A program made the translations under genes and the position numbers. This document shows positions 1-8,091 of a DNA stretch of 64,000 nt, in pieces. The notes under the pieces were generated by a model that worked only from the letters and a program-made list of their open reading frames with translations, ran no database searches and was not told the DNA's origin. The DNA comes from Roseospira marina (GTDB taxonomy: Bacteria > Pseudomonadota > Alphaproteobacteria > Rhodospirillales > Rhodospirillaceae): NCBI RefSeq assembly GCF_014197855.1, contig NZ_JACIGJ010000002.1:124001-188000 (forward strand), in the 5' to 3' direction. How positions within the stretch are numbered: the stretch's first letter is position 1; every line of letters begins with the position of its first letter.

Positions 1-1361
1 GCCACGTTGAAGAACGCGGCGTCGTGCCAGCCCTCGGTGCGGTGGATGGACTGCGGCTCCACGCAGCCGACGATGCCGTAGTCGCGGGCATCCTTCAGCG
101 ATACACCGCGATTCTGCAGCGCCGGGATGATGACTTCGTCGTTGTACATGGCCGGCACGCCGAGGCCGAGACGGACCACTTCAGCGGCGCGCAGGAGGAA
201 GGTATCGGGCGTGCCCTGCCAGACGCGGATCGAGAACGACGGCGCCGGCAACTGCACATGAGCGGTCGCGTCCATGCACATGTACGACACGTCGTTGGTG
301 GCATCGAGGCCGTCTTCGGTCTGACCACCGACGCACAGGTTCTGGAACACGGCATAGCCGGCGAACGCCTGCGCGGAGACTTCGTCACGGGTCTTGTTGA
401 CGTCGTTCAGCTTGATCCAGATGCAGTCGACCAGTTCCTGCGCGAAGTTGCGCGAGATGGTCGTGTCCGCCTTAAGGAACGGATACATGTACTGGTCAAA
501 GCGCCCCGGGGAGATCGAGTGACCCGAGGATTCGATCTGCAGCATGGACTGGACGAACCAGAACGCCTGGCAGGCTTCCCAGAACGTCGTGGCCGGGAAT
601 TCGGGGACGCGCGCGCAGTTCTTGGCGATCTGCTCCAGCTCGGCCTTGCGGCTGGGGTTGCTCTCAGCCTGCGCCAGTTCCTGCGCCTTGGCGGCGTAGC
701 GATGAGCGAAGTTGATGCCGGCCGTGTAGGTAATGATCAGCGCGTTATAGAACTGCTGCTTCTTGATGTAGGAGGGGTCATTGAGGTCCATGGCCTCCAT
801 GGCCTGCACGACGTCGGCGATGATGCCCCGGAAGCCCTTGGTCAGGACCTTGCCGTAGTCGACGCAGACGTGACCGACACCACCGAAGTAGTAGTTTCCG
901 ACCGTGAATACACCGTTGGACTGGGCGTCCCTGCACTCGGGCGACATGTAGGACGACGCCAGTTCACTGGTTGTCTTGCCCGGCCAGTACTTGAAGACCT
1001 CGTGCAGTTCGGCGGCGGTGTCCTTCGGGATCACGAACGGATCGGCCACGCGGGTGGCCATCGTCTCGAATTCCTTTTCGACCCAGTCGAACGAGAATTC
1101 GGGGCAGATTTCGGTGGAGCGCGGGTTCTTGGTGATGGCGCCGACGATCAGCTCGTCGTCGCGGATGGTCACCGGCAGATTGTTGAAGACCTTTTCGGCC
1201 ACCTTGGCACGCCGCAGGATGGCGGGCAGGCCTTCGGTCTCCTTGTAGGCCTCCGTCACCAGCACCGCGCGCTCGGACTCGACGTGCGGCATGGCGTTGA
1301 TAATCTGAGCCTTCAGCCGCATGACCCGATCGGTCGGCTTGGAAAAGCCCTTCTCAATCAT
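1..1361 (-). CDS. dhaB1: B12-independent glycerol/1,2-propanediol dehydratase (glycyl radical enzyme), 5' part
   Basis: This glycyl radical enzyme would dehydrate glycerol or 1,2-propanediol to the aldehyde without B12, in anoxic cytoplasm. The visible 453 residues were translated from the minus strand. They match Clostridium butyricum DhaB1 along their length as I recall that sequence. Active-site positions fall on the same numbers: His164 (GGVGHV), His281-Ser282 (SGHSIS), Cys433 and Glu435 (GCVEP) and Asp447 (GWHD). Choline lyase CutC, as I recall it, differs after GCVEP, so I reject that reading. The start lies 6 nt behind a GGAGG box. The protein begins directly at the catalytic domain, without the N-terminal extension seen in some microcompartment-targeted homologues. 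The glycyl-radical C-terminus and any activase gene lie beyond the left edge. Whether glycerol or propanediol is the substrate cannot be decided here. Confidence 0.88.
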   Translation of the reverse strand, partial: MIEKGFSKPTDRVMRLKAQIINAMPHVESERAVLVTEAYKETEGLPAILRRAKVAEKVFNNLPVTIRDDELIVGAITKNPRSTEICPEFSFDWVEKEFETMATRVADPFVIPKDTAAELHEVFKYWPGKTTSELASSYMSPECRDAQSNGVFTVGNYYFGGVGHVCVDYGKVLTKGFRGIIADVVQAMEAMDLNDPSYIKKQQFYNALIITYTAGINFAHRYAAKAQELAQAESNPSRKAELEQIAKNCARVPEFPATTFWEACQAFWFVQSMLQIESSGHSISPGRFDQYMYPFLKADTTISRNFAQELVDCIWIKLNDVNKTRDEVSAQAFAGYAVFQNLCVGGQTEDGLDATNDVSYMCMDATAHVQLPAPSFSIRVWQGTPDTFLLRAAEVVRLGLGVPAMYNDEVIIPALQNRGVSLKDARDYGIVGCVEPQSIHRTEGWHDAAFFNV

Positions 1362-1428
1362 GACATCCTCCACAGTGTCGCACCCCCGTTCCGTGTTTGC
1401 CGGGAGGCGGAAATTCCGGTGACCTTCA

Positions 1429-2016
1429 TCAGGACAGGACACGTTCCCCATCGGGCGGGCCCAGCAACCGGACAAACGCGCGCAGCAGCGCGGGATGCCC
1501 GGGCCACGCCGGAGACGTCGCAAGCGCGCCGTCCAGGACGGACTCGTCGGGGGGAACGTCAACAAACGTTCCGCCGGCCATCTCGACGTCCGGGCGCAAG
1601 GCCGGGTACGCCGTGAGGGTCCGGCCGCGCACCACGTCGGCGGCCGTCAGGATCTGCGCGCCATGGCAGATCGCGGCCACCGGCCGGGCGGCGGTCACGA
1701 AGTGGCGCGCCAGCGCGCACACCTCGGCATTCAGTCGCAGGTATTCGGGGGCACGCCCCCCAGGCAGGTACAAGCCCGCATACGCGTCCGGCTCCACATG
1801 CACGAAAGAGCCGGTCAACCGGATACGATGGCCGGGCTTTTCCGTGTATGTCTGGTCGTCCTCGAAGTCGTGGACGGCGGTTTTGATGAACGCGCCAGCC
1901 TGCTTTCCAGGACACACCAAGTCGGTGACGAACCCAAGCATTTGGAGGGCCTGCAGAGGGACCATGACTTCATAGTCCTCGGCGAAATCGCCTGTCACAA
2001 TCAGGACCCGCTTCAT
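1429..2016 (-). CDS. DJ-1/PfpI family protein
   Basis: This 195-residue protein of the class I glutamine amidotransferase-like superfamily could be a glyoxalase, deglycase, hydrolase or chaperone; the activity cannot be read from sequence. It starts with the usual beta strand (RVLIVTGDF). An acidic AEDYEV segment follows, and the nucleophile elbow is AICHGA, with Cys117 followed by His118. It lies 67 bp upstream of the diol dehydratase on the same strand, so the two may be co-transcribed. A role against reactive aldehydes made by the dehydratase is attractive but inferred. The ATG at 2016 was chosen; an in-frame GTG at 2022 is better spaced from an AAGGGG box and is a real alternative. Confidence 0.82.
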   Translation of the reverse strand: MKRVLIVTGDFAEDYEVMVPLQALQMLGFVTDLVCPGKQAGAFIKTAVHDFEDDQTYTEKPGHRIRLTGSFVHVEPDAYAGLYLPGGRAPEYLRLNAEVCALARHFVTAARPVAAICHGAQILTAADVVRGRTLTAYPALRPDVEMAGGTFVDVPPDESVLDGALATSPAWPGHPALLRAFVRLLGPPDGERVLS

Positions 2017-2333
2017 GACCACCGCCCGCCCCTTCTTGGCCTTGCGTTCGATGGTCAGACGGTAGTCGCGGACCCCGATCCCGGGCTACGGACAGATTTG
2101 ACGTCGTTGGGTAAGATTTTGATATTGCGGTCCGGCGGAGGGGCGGCGGACGAAGGCCCCGAATACGGACGCGGCGGAGCCGATCCGGCGGAACGCTGGA
2201 CACCGTCGCGACCTTCATGACACGATCAGCCCCTCTGTGGACCGTGCTCGGCCGTGTGCCCCGGGGCGCTGCCCCGAGCGGTGCGGATGGTGAGCGCCTC
2301 CGGTCCGACGACCTAAGAATGAGGCGTGCCCCG
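2017..2333. other. divergent intergenic region
   Basis: About 317 bases separate the minus-strand DJ-1 gene from the plus-strand acyltransferase. The stretch presumably carries promoters for both directions. Open frame continues upstream of the chosen acyltransferase start (to an ATG at 2217), but that part encodes low-complexity sequence and is probably untranslated. Confidence 0.4.
2098..2126 (+). promoter_or_regulatory. possible sigma-70-type promoter
   Basis: TTGACG (2098-2103), a 17-base spacer and GATATT (2121-2126) resemble -35 and -10 boxes. They sit in a locally AT-richer patch upstream of the acyltransferase/SGNH/flippase genes. The -10 match is imperfect and the call rests on inspection only. 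Confidence 0.3.
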
Positions 2334-2936
2334 ATGACGACAGGCGCGACGGAGGGTGCGGATGCGGCCGCGCCGGAACCACGCAACGGTGACGGGGCGG
2401 AGCCGGCCCCGTCGGCGGGCGGCGGTGCGGTTTCGCGTGCGTATCTGGGGCGGCGGCGCGGCCCTGTGCGCCGCTTGATCCTGATGTTCCGCGACAGCCG
2501 CATCACGTTCAGGCGGTGGTACTATCGCAAAATCCTCAAGATGGACCTGCACCCCACCTGCAAATTCTCGTTGAAGGCCCGCTTGGACTTCACCAATCCG
2601 CGCGGAGTGCATGTCGATGCCGGAACGTACATGGCCTTTGGCGCCGTGATCCTGGCGCATGACCTGTCGCGGCTGGTGCATTGCGACACCTACATCGGCC
2701 GCAACTGCTTTATTGGCGCGAACGCGATCATCATGCCCGGCATCCGGATCGGGGATGAGTGCATCGTCGGGTCGGGGTCGGTCGTCACCAAGGATGTGCC
2801 CTCCCATTCGGTGGTCGCCGGCAATCCCGCCCGTGTGGTCAAGTCGGGCATCCGCACCCGCGAGCGCGGTGTTCTGGTGGAACGCCACGAGACGGTCCAA
2901 GCGGTCGCGGCCGCACGTAACCAATCGCGATCATGA
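2334..2936 (+). CDS. hexapeptide-repeat (left-handed beta-helix) acyltransferase
   Basis: This is an O-acyltransferase of the CysE/LacA/WcaF/Vat superfamily, probably transferring acetyl from acetyl-CoA to a surface sugar. The C-terminal 130 residues show imperfect hexapeptide repeats: [36 protein letters not shown]. They end in the family's closing block [11 protein letters not shown]. Residues 1-40 are low complexity and acidic; a basic amphipathic stretch follows. The stop overlaps the next gene's start (ATGA), so it is co-translated with the SGNH hydrolase. The start at 2334 follows a GAGG box by nine bases; ATGs at 2319 and 2217 are alternatives. The exact acceptor is unknown. Confidence 0.8.
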   Translation: MTTGATEGADAAAPEPRNGDGAEPAPSAGGGAVSRAYLGRRRGPVRRLILMFRDSRITFRRWYYRKILKMDLHPTCKFSLKARLDFTNPRGVHVDAGTYMAFGAVILAHDLSRLVHCDTYIGRNCFIGANAIIMPGIRIGDECIVGSGSVVTKDVPSHSVVAGNPARVVKSGIRTRERGVLVERHETVQAVAAARNQSRS

Positions 2937-3691
2937 CAGCCCGGCATCGCCTCGTGGTCTGGGGTCTGATCGGGAGCCTGGTCCTGGCGGCCGTGCTGGG
3001 CGGCGTGGCCTGGACGGTGCGGAGCGAGTACATCGACACCAAACTGGCGCAGGCACGGGCGGAACGGGGTCCGATTGCCCGCAGCTTCGACGAGGGCTGG
3101 CCGGACAGATCGGGCCCCCGCGTCCTGCTGATCGGCGACTCGCGGGTGGCCCACTGGAAGCCCTATCTGCCCACGGACCTTCCCGTCATGGAACGCGGGC
3201 TTCCCGGGGAAACGGCAGTCCAACTCGCACGGCGCTTTTCCCGCGACGGCCTGGGCGCCGGAGCCGATATCATCGTGGTCCAGGCCGGCATCAACGATCT
3301 TGTCGCGGCCTCCCTGATGCCGGCCGACGCACGCGCCGCCGTTGTCGACGCGGTAAGCCGCGCCTTCGCGGCCATGCACGCCGCCGCCGAAGGGGCCGGC
3401 ATCTGCCTTGTCCCCACCACGATCGTGCCGCCGAGCCACCCCTCACTGGCCCGGTGGCTGGTCTGGGATTCGTCGGTGTTCGGGATGGTCGAGCACGTGA
3501 ACGCGCGTCTGCGCGCCGCCGGCGGCCCCTCCGGAACCGCGGTGCTCGACGCAGCAGCCCTCCTGGCGCCGGAGGGCCGTGTGGAGTCGCCGTTCCGGCG
3601 GGACACGCTGCACCTGACCGCGCCCGCCTATGACGCTCTGAACGCCGCCTTGCGGCAGCACGTGATGGACCTCGCTGCGGCCTGCCGGTAG
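2933..3691 (+). CDS. SGNH/GDSL-family hydrolase
   Basis: A 252-residue protein with one N-terminal hydrophobic segment (residues about 8-28), either an uncleaved anchor or a signal peptide, so it should act outside the inner membrane. SGNH blocks are in order: nucleophile in LIGDSR (block I), oxyanion Gly in GLPGET (block II), GIND with the Asn (block III), and the catalytic Asp/His pair in RRDTLHLT (block V). The family includes carbohydrate esterases and O-acetyl-polysaccharide-modifying enzymes. Its 4-base overlap with the acyltransferase suggests a paired acylation/deacylation role on an exported glycan, which is inference. Confidence 0.8.
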   Translation: MTARHRLVVWGLIGSLVLAAVLGGVAWTVRSEYIDTKLAQARAERGPIARSFDEGWPDRSGPRVLLIGDSRVAHWKPYLPTDLPVMERGLPGETAVQLARRFSRDGLGAGADIIVVQAGINDLVAASLMPADARAAVVDAVSRAFAAMHAAAEGAGICLVPTTIVPPSHPSLARWLVWDSSVFGMVEHVNARLRAAGGPSGTAVLDAAALLAPEGRVESPFRRDTLHLTAPAYDALNAALRQHVMDLAAACR

Positions 3692-3784
3692 TAAACGGCC
3701 GGCCGCGCACCTTCGTGCGGTTCCGCGACGACCACCACCCTGAGGCCACACGGTGGCGATCCAATTGAAAAGGCCGTCCACACG

Positions 3785-5185
3785 ATGCTGAAGAGCAGTC
3801 TGGTTCTGGTGGGGGGGCGGGCCTCCGAAGCGATCCTTCGCTTTCTGCGCAACATCATCCTGGCGCGCCTGATCGGGGTGGAGGACTACGGCATCGCCGG
3901 AACCTTCCTGATCGTCCTTAGCTTCATCGAACTGCTGACCGACCTCGCGCTTGACCGGTTGATCGTGCAGGACCGCGACGGCGCGAGTCCGCGCTTCGTC
4001 GCCACCATTCAGGCCCTGATGGTGTTGCGGGCGATCGTGATGTCGGCGGTGCTGTTCGTGCTGGCCGGGGTGATCGCGGACCTGTTCAACCAGCCGGACC
4101 TCATCTGGGCCTACCAACTCTTCGCCGTCATTCCCTTGATTCGCGGCCTCTATAACGTCGCCGTCGTGTGCCAGCAGCGCGATATGCGGTTCGGCAAGGA
4201 GATGACGGCGCTGGTCGCCAGTCTTGTGGCGACGCTTGTCGTGGTCGCGCCGATGGCCCTTCTCCTCGAAGACTACCGCGTGATTCTGGTGATCCTGGTG
4301 GTCGAGAATCTGGTCCGGAGCGGCGTCAGCCTGGCGATCTCGGATCGCCCGTTCCGCCTCGCCTGGGATGGCGCGGTCCTACGGCGCGCCCTCGCCTTCG
4401 GGGCGCCGCTGACCCTCAGCGGCCTGATGATGTTCTTCATCGCACAAGGCGATCGCGTCGCGATCGCCACCCAGTTCACGGCCCACGACCTGGGCCTGTT
4501 CACGGCCGCCGTCAACCTGATGATGGTGCCCTATCTGCTCGCGTCCCGCATCAGCGCCAGCTTCTTCAACCCGCTGCTGTCGCGCCAGCGGGACAATCCA
4601 GACGCATTTTCCCGTCAAGCCACCATAGCCGTGCAGGCCATGCTGCTGATGGGGGGCCTGAATATCGTGGGCTTTGCGGTTCTGGGGCCGCCCGTATTCC
4701 TGCTGGGGTTTGGCCCCAGCTTCGCCGGCGCCGTGCCCTTCCTGGTACCGCTGGCCACCATGTTCGGGGTCCGTCTGGCTCGGCAAGGCTTTGTGTCGAT
4801 TCTTCTGGCCCGGGGGCGAACCACCTACGTGTTGATGTCCAACGTCGTGCGCGCCCTGTTCCTGCCGCTGCTGTTCGTCGTGGCTGCGCTCGGCGGATCG
4901 GTCTGGGACGTGATCGCCGTTGGTCTGGTCGGCGAAGTCGTGACGTTCATCGTCTCCGCCGTGCTGGTCACCCGCCGCCTGCACCTCGGCGCCGCACTGT
5001 GGCGCGCACGAATCCCTCTCATCCTGGGCGCCGGGCTCGCCGTGGCAGCGATGGCCCTCCCCCTCCTGGGCGCAAACCGACTGACCCTGTTCATCACGAC
5101 GGGATCCCTGCTGGCGGTGATGGGTCTGTTCTGCCCAGACGTCCTGAAAAGCGGCCTCAGGCAAATTCGCGCGCGGACCGGCTGA
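3785..5185 (+). CDS. polysaccharide (Wzx-like) flippase
   Basis: A 466-residue integral membrane protein with about 12-14 hydrophobic segments. It belongs to the polysaccharide-transport branch of the MOP (MATE/MVF) superfamily, which flips undecaprenyl-linked oligosaccharides to the periplasm. The N-terminus (SLVLVGGRASEAILRFLRNI) is the usual amphipathic start plus first helix. A conserved loop ISASFFNPLLSRQ precedes the C-terminal half. It follows the SGNH hydrolase by 93 bp in the same direction and fits a small surface-polysaccharide operon. No polymerase or glycosyltransferase lies beside it; those nearest are at 25.9-29.3 kb. Substrate unknown. Confidence 0.85.
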   Translation: MLKSSLVLVGGRASEAILRFLRNIILARLIGVEDYGIAGTFLIVLSFIELLTDLALDRLIVQDRDGASPRFVATIQALMVLRAIVMSAVLFVLAGVIADLFNQPDLIWAYQLFAVIPLIRGLYNVAVVCQQRDMRFGKEMTALVASLVATLVVVAPMALLLEDYRVILVILVVENLVRSGVSLAISDRPFRLAWDGAVLRRALAFGAPLTLSGLMMFFIAQGDRVAIATQFTAHDLGLFTAAVNLMMVPYLLASRISASFFNPLLSRQRDNPDAFSRQATIAVQAMLLMGGLNIVGFAVLGPPVFLLGFGPSFAGAVPFLVPLATMFGVRLARQGFVSILLARGRTTYVLMSNVVRALFLPLLFVVAALGGSVWDVIAVGLVGEVVTFIVSAVLVTRRLHLGAALWRARIPLILGAGLAVAAMALPLLGANRLTLFITTGSLLAVMGLFCPDVLKSGLRQIRARTG

Positions 5186-5193
5186 CAGCAAAA

Positions 5194-5223
5194 CGGGGCG
5201 GGCGACACTTGCCGCCCGCCCCG
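5194..5223. terminator. hairpin between convergent flippase and ppdK genes
   Basis: A perfect 11-bp GC-rich stem (5194-5204 with 5213-5223) with an 8-base loop lies 9 bases after the flippase stop. On the minus strand it is followed by TTTTGC, so it is better as a terminator for leftward ppdK transcription. It may also slow rightward transcription. Confidence 0.6.
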
Positions 5224-5265
5224 CGTTCCCGCGTATACGACGCCGATACCAGCGTGGACCGGCGT

Positions 5266-5326
5266 GGGCGGATCGCCTCGCATTTGGCCCAATAGCAAGG
5301 AGCGTATGCGAGGCGTGGATCCGCCC
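5266..5326. repeat. imperfect inverted repeat
   Basis: An 18-base arm (5266-5283) pairs with a 21-base arm (5306-5326) except for three extra bases, with a 22-base loop. It lies between the ppdK terminator hairpin and the TAGAGC palindrome. No T-tract follows on either strand. Confidence 0.6.
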
Positions 5327-5338
5327 AAACTCTTTGAT

Positions 5339-5403
5339 TTAGAGCCGATTCACGTGATCGATCTGAAACACGAGGTGAGCCAGATCGATCACGATCGGCT
5401 CTA
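5339..5403. repeat. intergenic palindrome with TAGAGC/GCTCTA ends; supplies ppdK stop
   Basis: A long imperfect inverted repeat: the left arm starts TTAGAGCCGAT and continues GTGATCGATCTG after a four-base interruption; the right arm is CAGATCGATCACGATCGGCTCTA. Read on the minus strand the element opens TAGAGC and that TAG is the stop codon of ppdK. Similar TAGAGC/GCTCTA ends recur at 62949-62989, and single ends at 38091 and 38165. No T-tract follows, so this is more an intergenic repeat or mRNA-end structure than a classical terminator. Confidence 0.65.
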
Positions 5404-8085
5404 GCGATCCACTTCGGCCCCCTTCCCCTTCAGGAGCACGGACTGCGCCGCCGCCAAGCGGGCGATCGGCACGCGGTACGGCGAGCACGACACGTACGCC
5501 AGCCCGACCTGTTCACAGAAGTGAATCGAATCCGGATCGCCGCCGTGCTCGCCACAGATGCCGAGCTTGATATCCGACCGGGTTGCCCGGCCGCGTTCCG
5601 CCGCGATCTGCACCATCTCACCGACGCCGTCCACATCGATGCTCTGGAACGGATCGCGCGCGTAGATGCCCTTCTGGCCATAGACGTCGAGGAACGGCCC
5701 GGAGTCATCGCGCGACATGCCCAGGGTCGTCTGCGTCAGGTCATTGGTGCCGAAGCTGAAGAACTCGGCGTGCTCCGCGATCTTCCCGGCCTGGAGGCAC
5801 GCGCGGGGCAGCTCGATCATGGTCCCGACGTGATAGGCGATCTCCTTGCCCTTGAGGGCAAAGGTTTCCTGCGCGACGCGATCGACCAGCGCGCGCATCG
5901 GCTCCAGTTCTTTCACCGAACCGACCAGCGGGATCATAACCTCGGGCAACACCGTGGTCCCAGCGGTCTCGGAGACTTCCAGCGCCGCCTCGAAAATGGC
6001 GCGGGCCTGCATCTCGTAGACCTCGGGATAGGTGATCCCCAGGCGGCACCCGCGATGGCCAAGCATCGGGTTCGCTTCCTGAAGCATCGTCACCCGGCTC
6101 TTCACCAGGGCCGGATCGGCCTTGGCGGCCGCCGCGACATCGGCGATCTCCGCCTCGGAATGCGGCAGGAACTCATGCAGCGGCGGGTCCAGCAGACGCA
6201 CGGTCACCGGCAGCCCCTGCATGATGCGGAACACCTCGACGAAGTCCTGGCGCTGGTACGGCAGGAGGTGCTCCAGCGCCGCCCGCCGGCCCGCCTCGTC
6301 CTCGGCCAGGATCATCTGACGGATATGGATGATGCGCTTCGGATCGAAGAACATGTGCTCGGTCCGGCACAGACCCACGCCCTCGGCGCCGAACTTGCGC
6401 GCCGTGGTGCAGTCCTCGGCCGTCTCGGCGTTGGCGCGCACCTTCATGCGCCGCACCGCGTCGGCCCATTCCATCAGGTCGGCGAAATCGCCGCTCAGCT
6501 CCGGCTGCAGCGTCGGCACCTCGCCCAGGAACACCTCGCCCTTGGCGCCGTCCAGGGTGATGACGTCGCCCTCACGGACGACGGTGCCGCGCACGGTCAT
6601 GGTCTTGGCGTTGTAGTCCACCCGGATGTCACCGGCCCCGGCCACGCAGGGCACACCCATGCCACGGGCAACCACGGCGGCGTGGCTGGTCATGCCGCCG
6701 CGCGTGGTCAGAATGCCCTGGGAGACATGCATGCCGCCGATGTCCTCGGGCGAGGTCTCCACGCGCACCAGAACGACCTTGTGGCCCTTCTGCGCCCAGG
6801 CTTCCGCCTCGTCGGCGGTGAACACCACCTGACCCGAGGCCGCGCCGGGCGACGCCGGCAGACCACGCGCCAGCAGGTCGCGCGCGGCGTTCGGGTCGAG
6901 CATCGGATGCAGGAGCTGATCGAGCTGTTCCGGCTGCACACGCAGAATGGCCGTTTCCTTGTCGATCAGGCCCTCGTTGCACATGTCCACCGCGACCTTG
7001 AGCGCGGCGGCGGCGGTGCGCTTGCCGTTGCGGGTCTGGAGCATCCAGAGCTTATCCTTCTGGATGGTGAACTCCATGTCCTGCATGTCTTTGTAATGCT
7101 TTTCAAGGCGGTCGCGAATAGCGACAAGTTCCTTGTAGATCACCGGCATGGTCTCTTCCATGGCCGGCAGATCCGACTGGTTCTTCTCCTTGCCGGCAAT
7201 GGAGATGTTCTGCGGCGTCCGGATCCCGGCCACCACGTCCTCGCCCTGCGCGTTGACGAGATACTCACCGTAGAACACGTTCTCACCGGTCGAGGGATCG
7301 CGGGTGAAGCACACGCCGGTGGCGGAATCGTTGCCCATGTTGCCGAACACCATGGCCTGGACGTTGACAGCCGTCCCCCAGTGCTCGGGAATATGATGCA
7401 GGCGCCGGTAGGTCTTTGCGCGCTGGTTCATCCAGCTTCCGAACACCGCGCCGACCGCGCCCCACAACTGGTCGATCGGGTCCTCGGGGAAGGCACTGCC
7501 GAGCTGCTCAAGGACCTTTTCCTTGTAGACGCCGACCAGATGCTTCCAGTCCTCGGCGGTCACATCCGTGTCGAGGCGGTAACCCTTGTCTTCCTTCAGG
7601 GCCTCCAGGATTTCCTCGAAGTGATAGTGGTCCACGCCCAGCACCACGTCGGAGTACATGGTGACGAAGCGGCGGTAACTGTCATAGGCGAACCGGGCGT
7701 CCCCGGACAGCGCGATCAAGCCCTGCACCGTGGTGTCGTTGAGGCCGAGGTTCAGGACGGTGTCCATCATGCCCGGCATGGAGGTCCGGGCGCCCGAGCG
7801 CACCGAGACCAGAAGCGGATTCTGCGCATCCCCGAACTTGGCGCCCATGATCGTCTCGATCCGGGCGAGCGCCTCCATGACCTGACCCTTGAGGTCGTCG
7901 GGATAGGTTTCGTTGTTGTCGTAGTAGTAGGTGCACAGCTCCGTCGTAATGGTGAAGCCCGCCGGAACGGGAACACCAAGGGAGCTCATTTCCGCCAGGT
8001 TGGCACCCTTGCCACCCAACAGGTTTTTCATGTCGGCACGACCCTCGGCCTGGCCGTCACCGAAGAAGTAGACCCACTTCGACAT
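5401..8085 (-). CDS. ppdK: pyruvate, phosphate dikinase
   Basis: This cytoplasmic enzyme interconverts pyruvate + ATP + Pi with phosphoenolpyruvate + AMP + PPi. At 894 residues it has the normal length. It carries the N-terminal ATP-grasp domain (GGKGANLAEM near residue 25), the phosphohistidine swivel domain (TTRGGMTSHAAVVARGMG) and the C-terminal PEP-binding barrel with the catalytic Cys in GICGEHGGDP. It starts 6 bases after the glyS stop and is probably the last gene of a glyQ-glyS-ppdK operon. With pyruvate kinase at 60 kb it defines the PEP/pyruvate node. The stop codon lies inside a palindromic repeat. Confidence 0.97.
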   Translation of the reverse strand: MSKWVYFFGDGQAEGRADMKNLLGGKGANLAEMSSLGVPVPAGFTITTELCTYYYDNNETYPDDLKGQVMEALARIETIMGAKFGDAQNPLLVSVRSGARTSMPGMMDTVLNLGLNDTTVQGLIALSGDARFAYDSYRRFVTMYSDVVLGVDHYHFEEILEALKEDKGYRLDTDVTAEDWKHLVGVYKEKVLEQLGSAFPEDPIDQLWGAVGAVFGSWMNQRAKTYRRLHHIPEHWGTAVNVQAMVFGNMGNDSATGVCFTRDPSTGENVFYGEYLVNAQGEDVVAGIRTPQNISIAGKEKNQSDLPAMEETMPVIYKELVAIRDRLEKHYKDMQDMEFTIQKDKLWMLQTRNGKRTAAAALKVAVDMCNEGLIDKETAILRVQPEQLDQLLHPMLDPNAARDLLARGLPASPGAASGQVVFTADEAEAWAQKGHKVVLVRVETSPEDIGGMHVSQGILTTRGGMTSHAAVVARGMGVPCVAGAGDIRVDYNAKTMTVRGTVVREGDVITLDGAKGEVFLGEVPTLQPELSGDFADLMEWADAVRRMKVRANAETAEDCTTARKFGAEGVGLCRTEHMFFDPKRIIHIRQMILAEDEAGRRAALEHLLPYQRQDFVEVFRIMQGLPVTVRLLDPPLHEFLPHSEAEIADVAAAAKADPALVKSRVTMLQEANPMLGHRGCRLGITYPEVYEMQARAIFEAALEVSETAGTTVLPEVMIPLVGSVKELEPMRALVDRVAQETFALKGKEIAYHVGTMIELPRACLQAGKIAEHAEFFSFGTNDLTQTTLGMSRDDSGPFLDVYGQKGIYARDPFQSIDVDGVGEMVQIAAERGRATRSDIKLGICGEHGGDPDSIHFCEQVGLAYVSCSPYRVPIARLAAAQSVLLKGKGAEVDR

Positions 8086-8091
8086 GTTCCC

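Noticed and set aside
1-1361. Choline TMA-lyase (CutC) for the glycyl radical enzyme
   Set aside because: The sequence after GCVEP and around His281 follows glycerol dehydratase, not CutC as I recall it.
24-1616. 530-codon plus-strand open frame
   Set aside because: It lies opposite the glycyl radical enzyme; codon pattern and composition (Gly/Arg/His-rich) are those of an antisense shadow, while the minus strand matches DhaB1 residue by residue.
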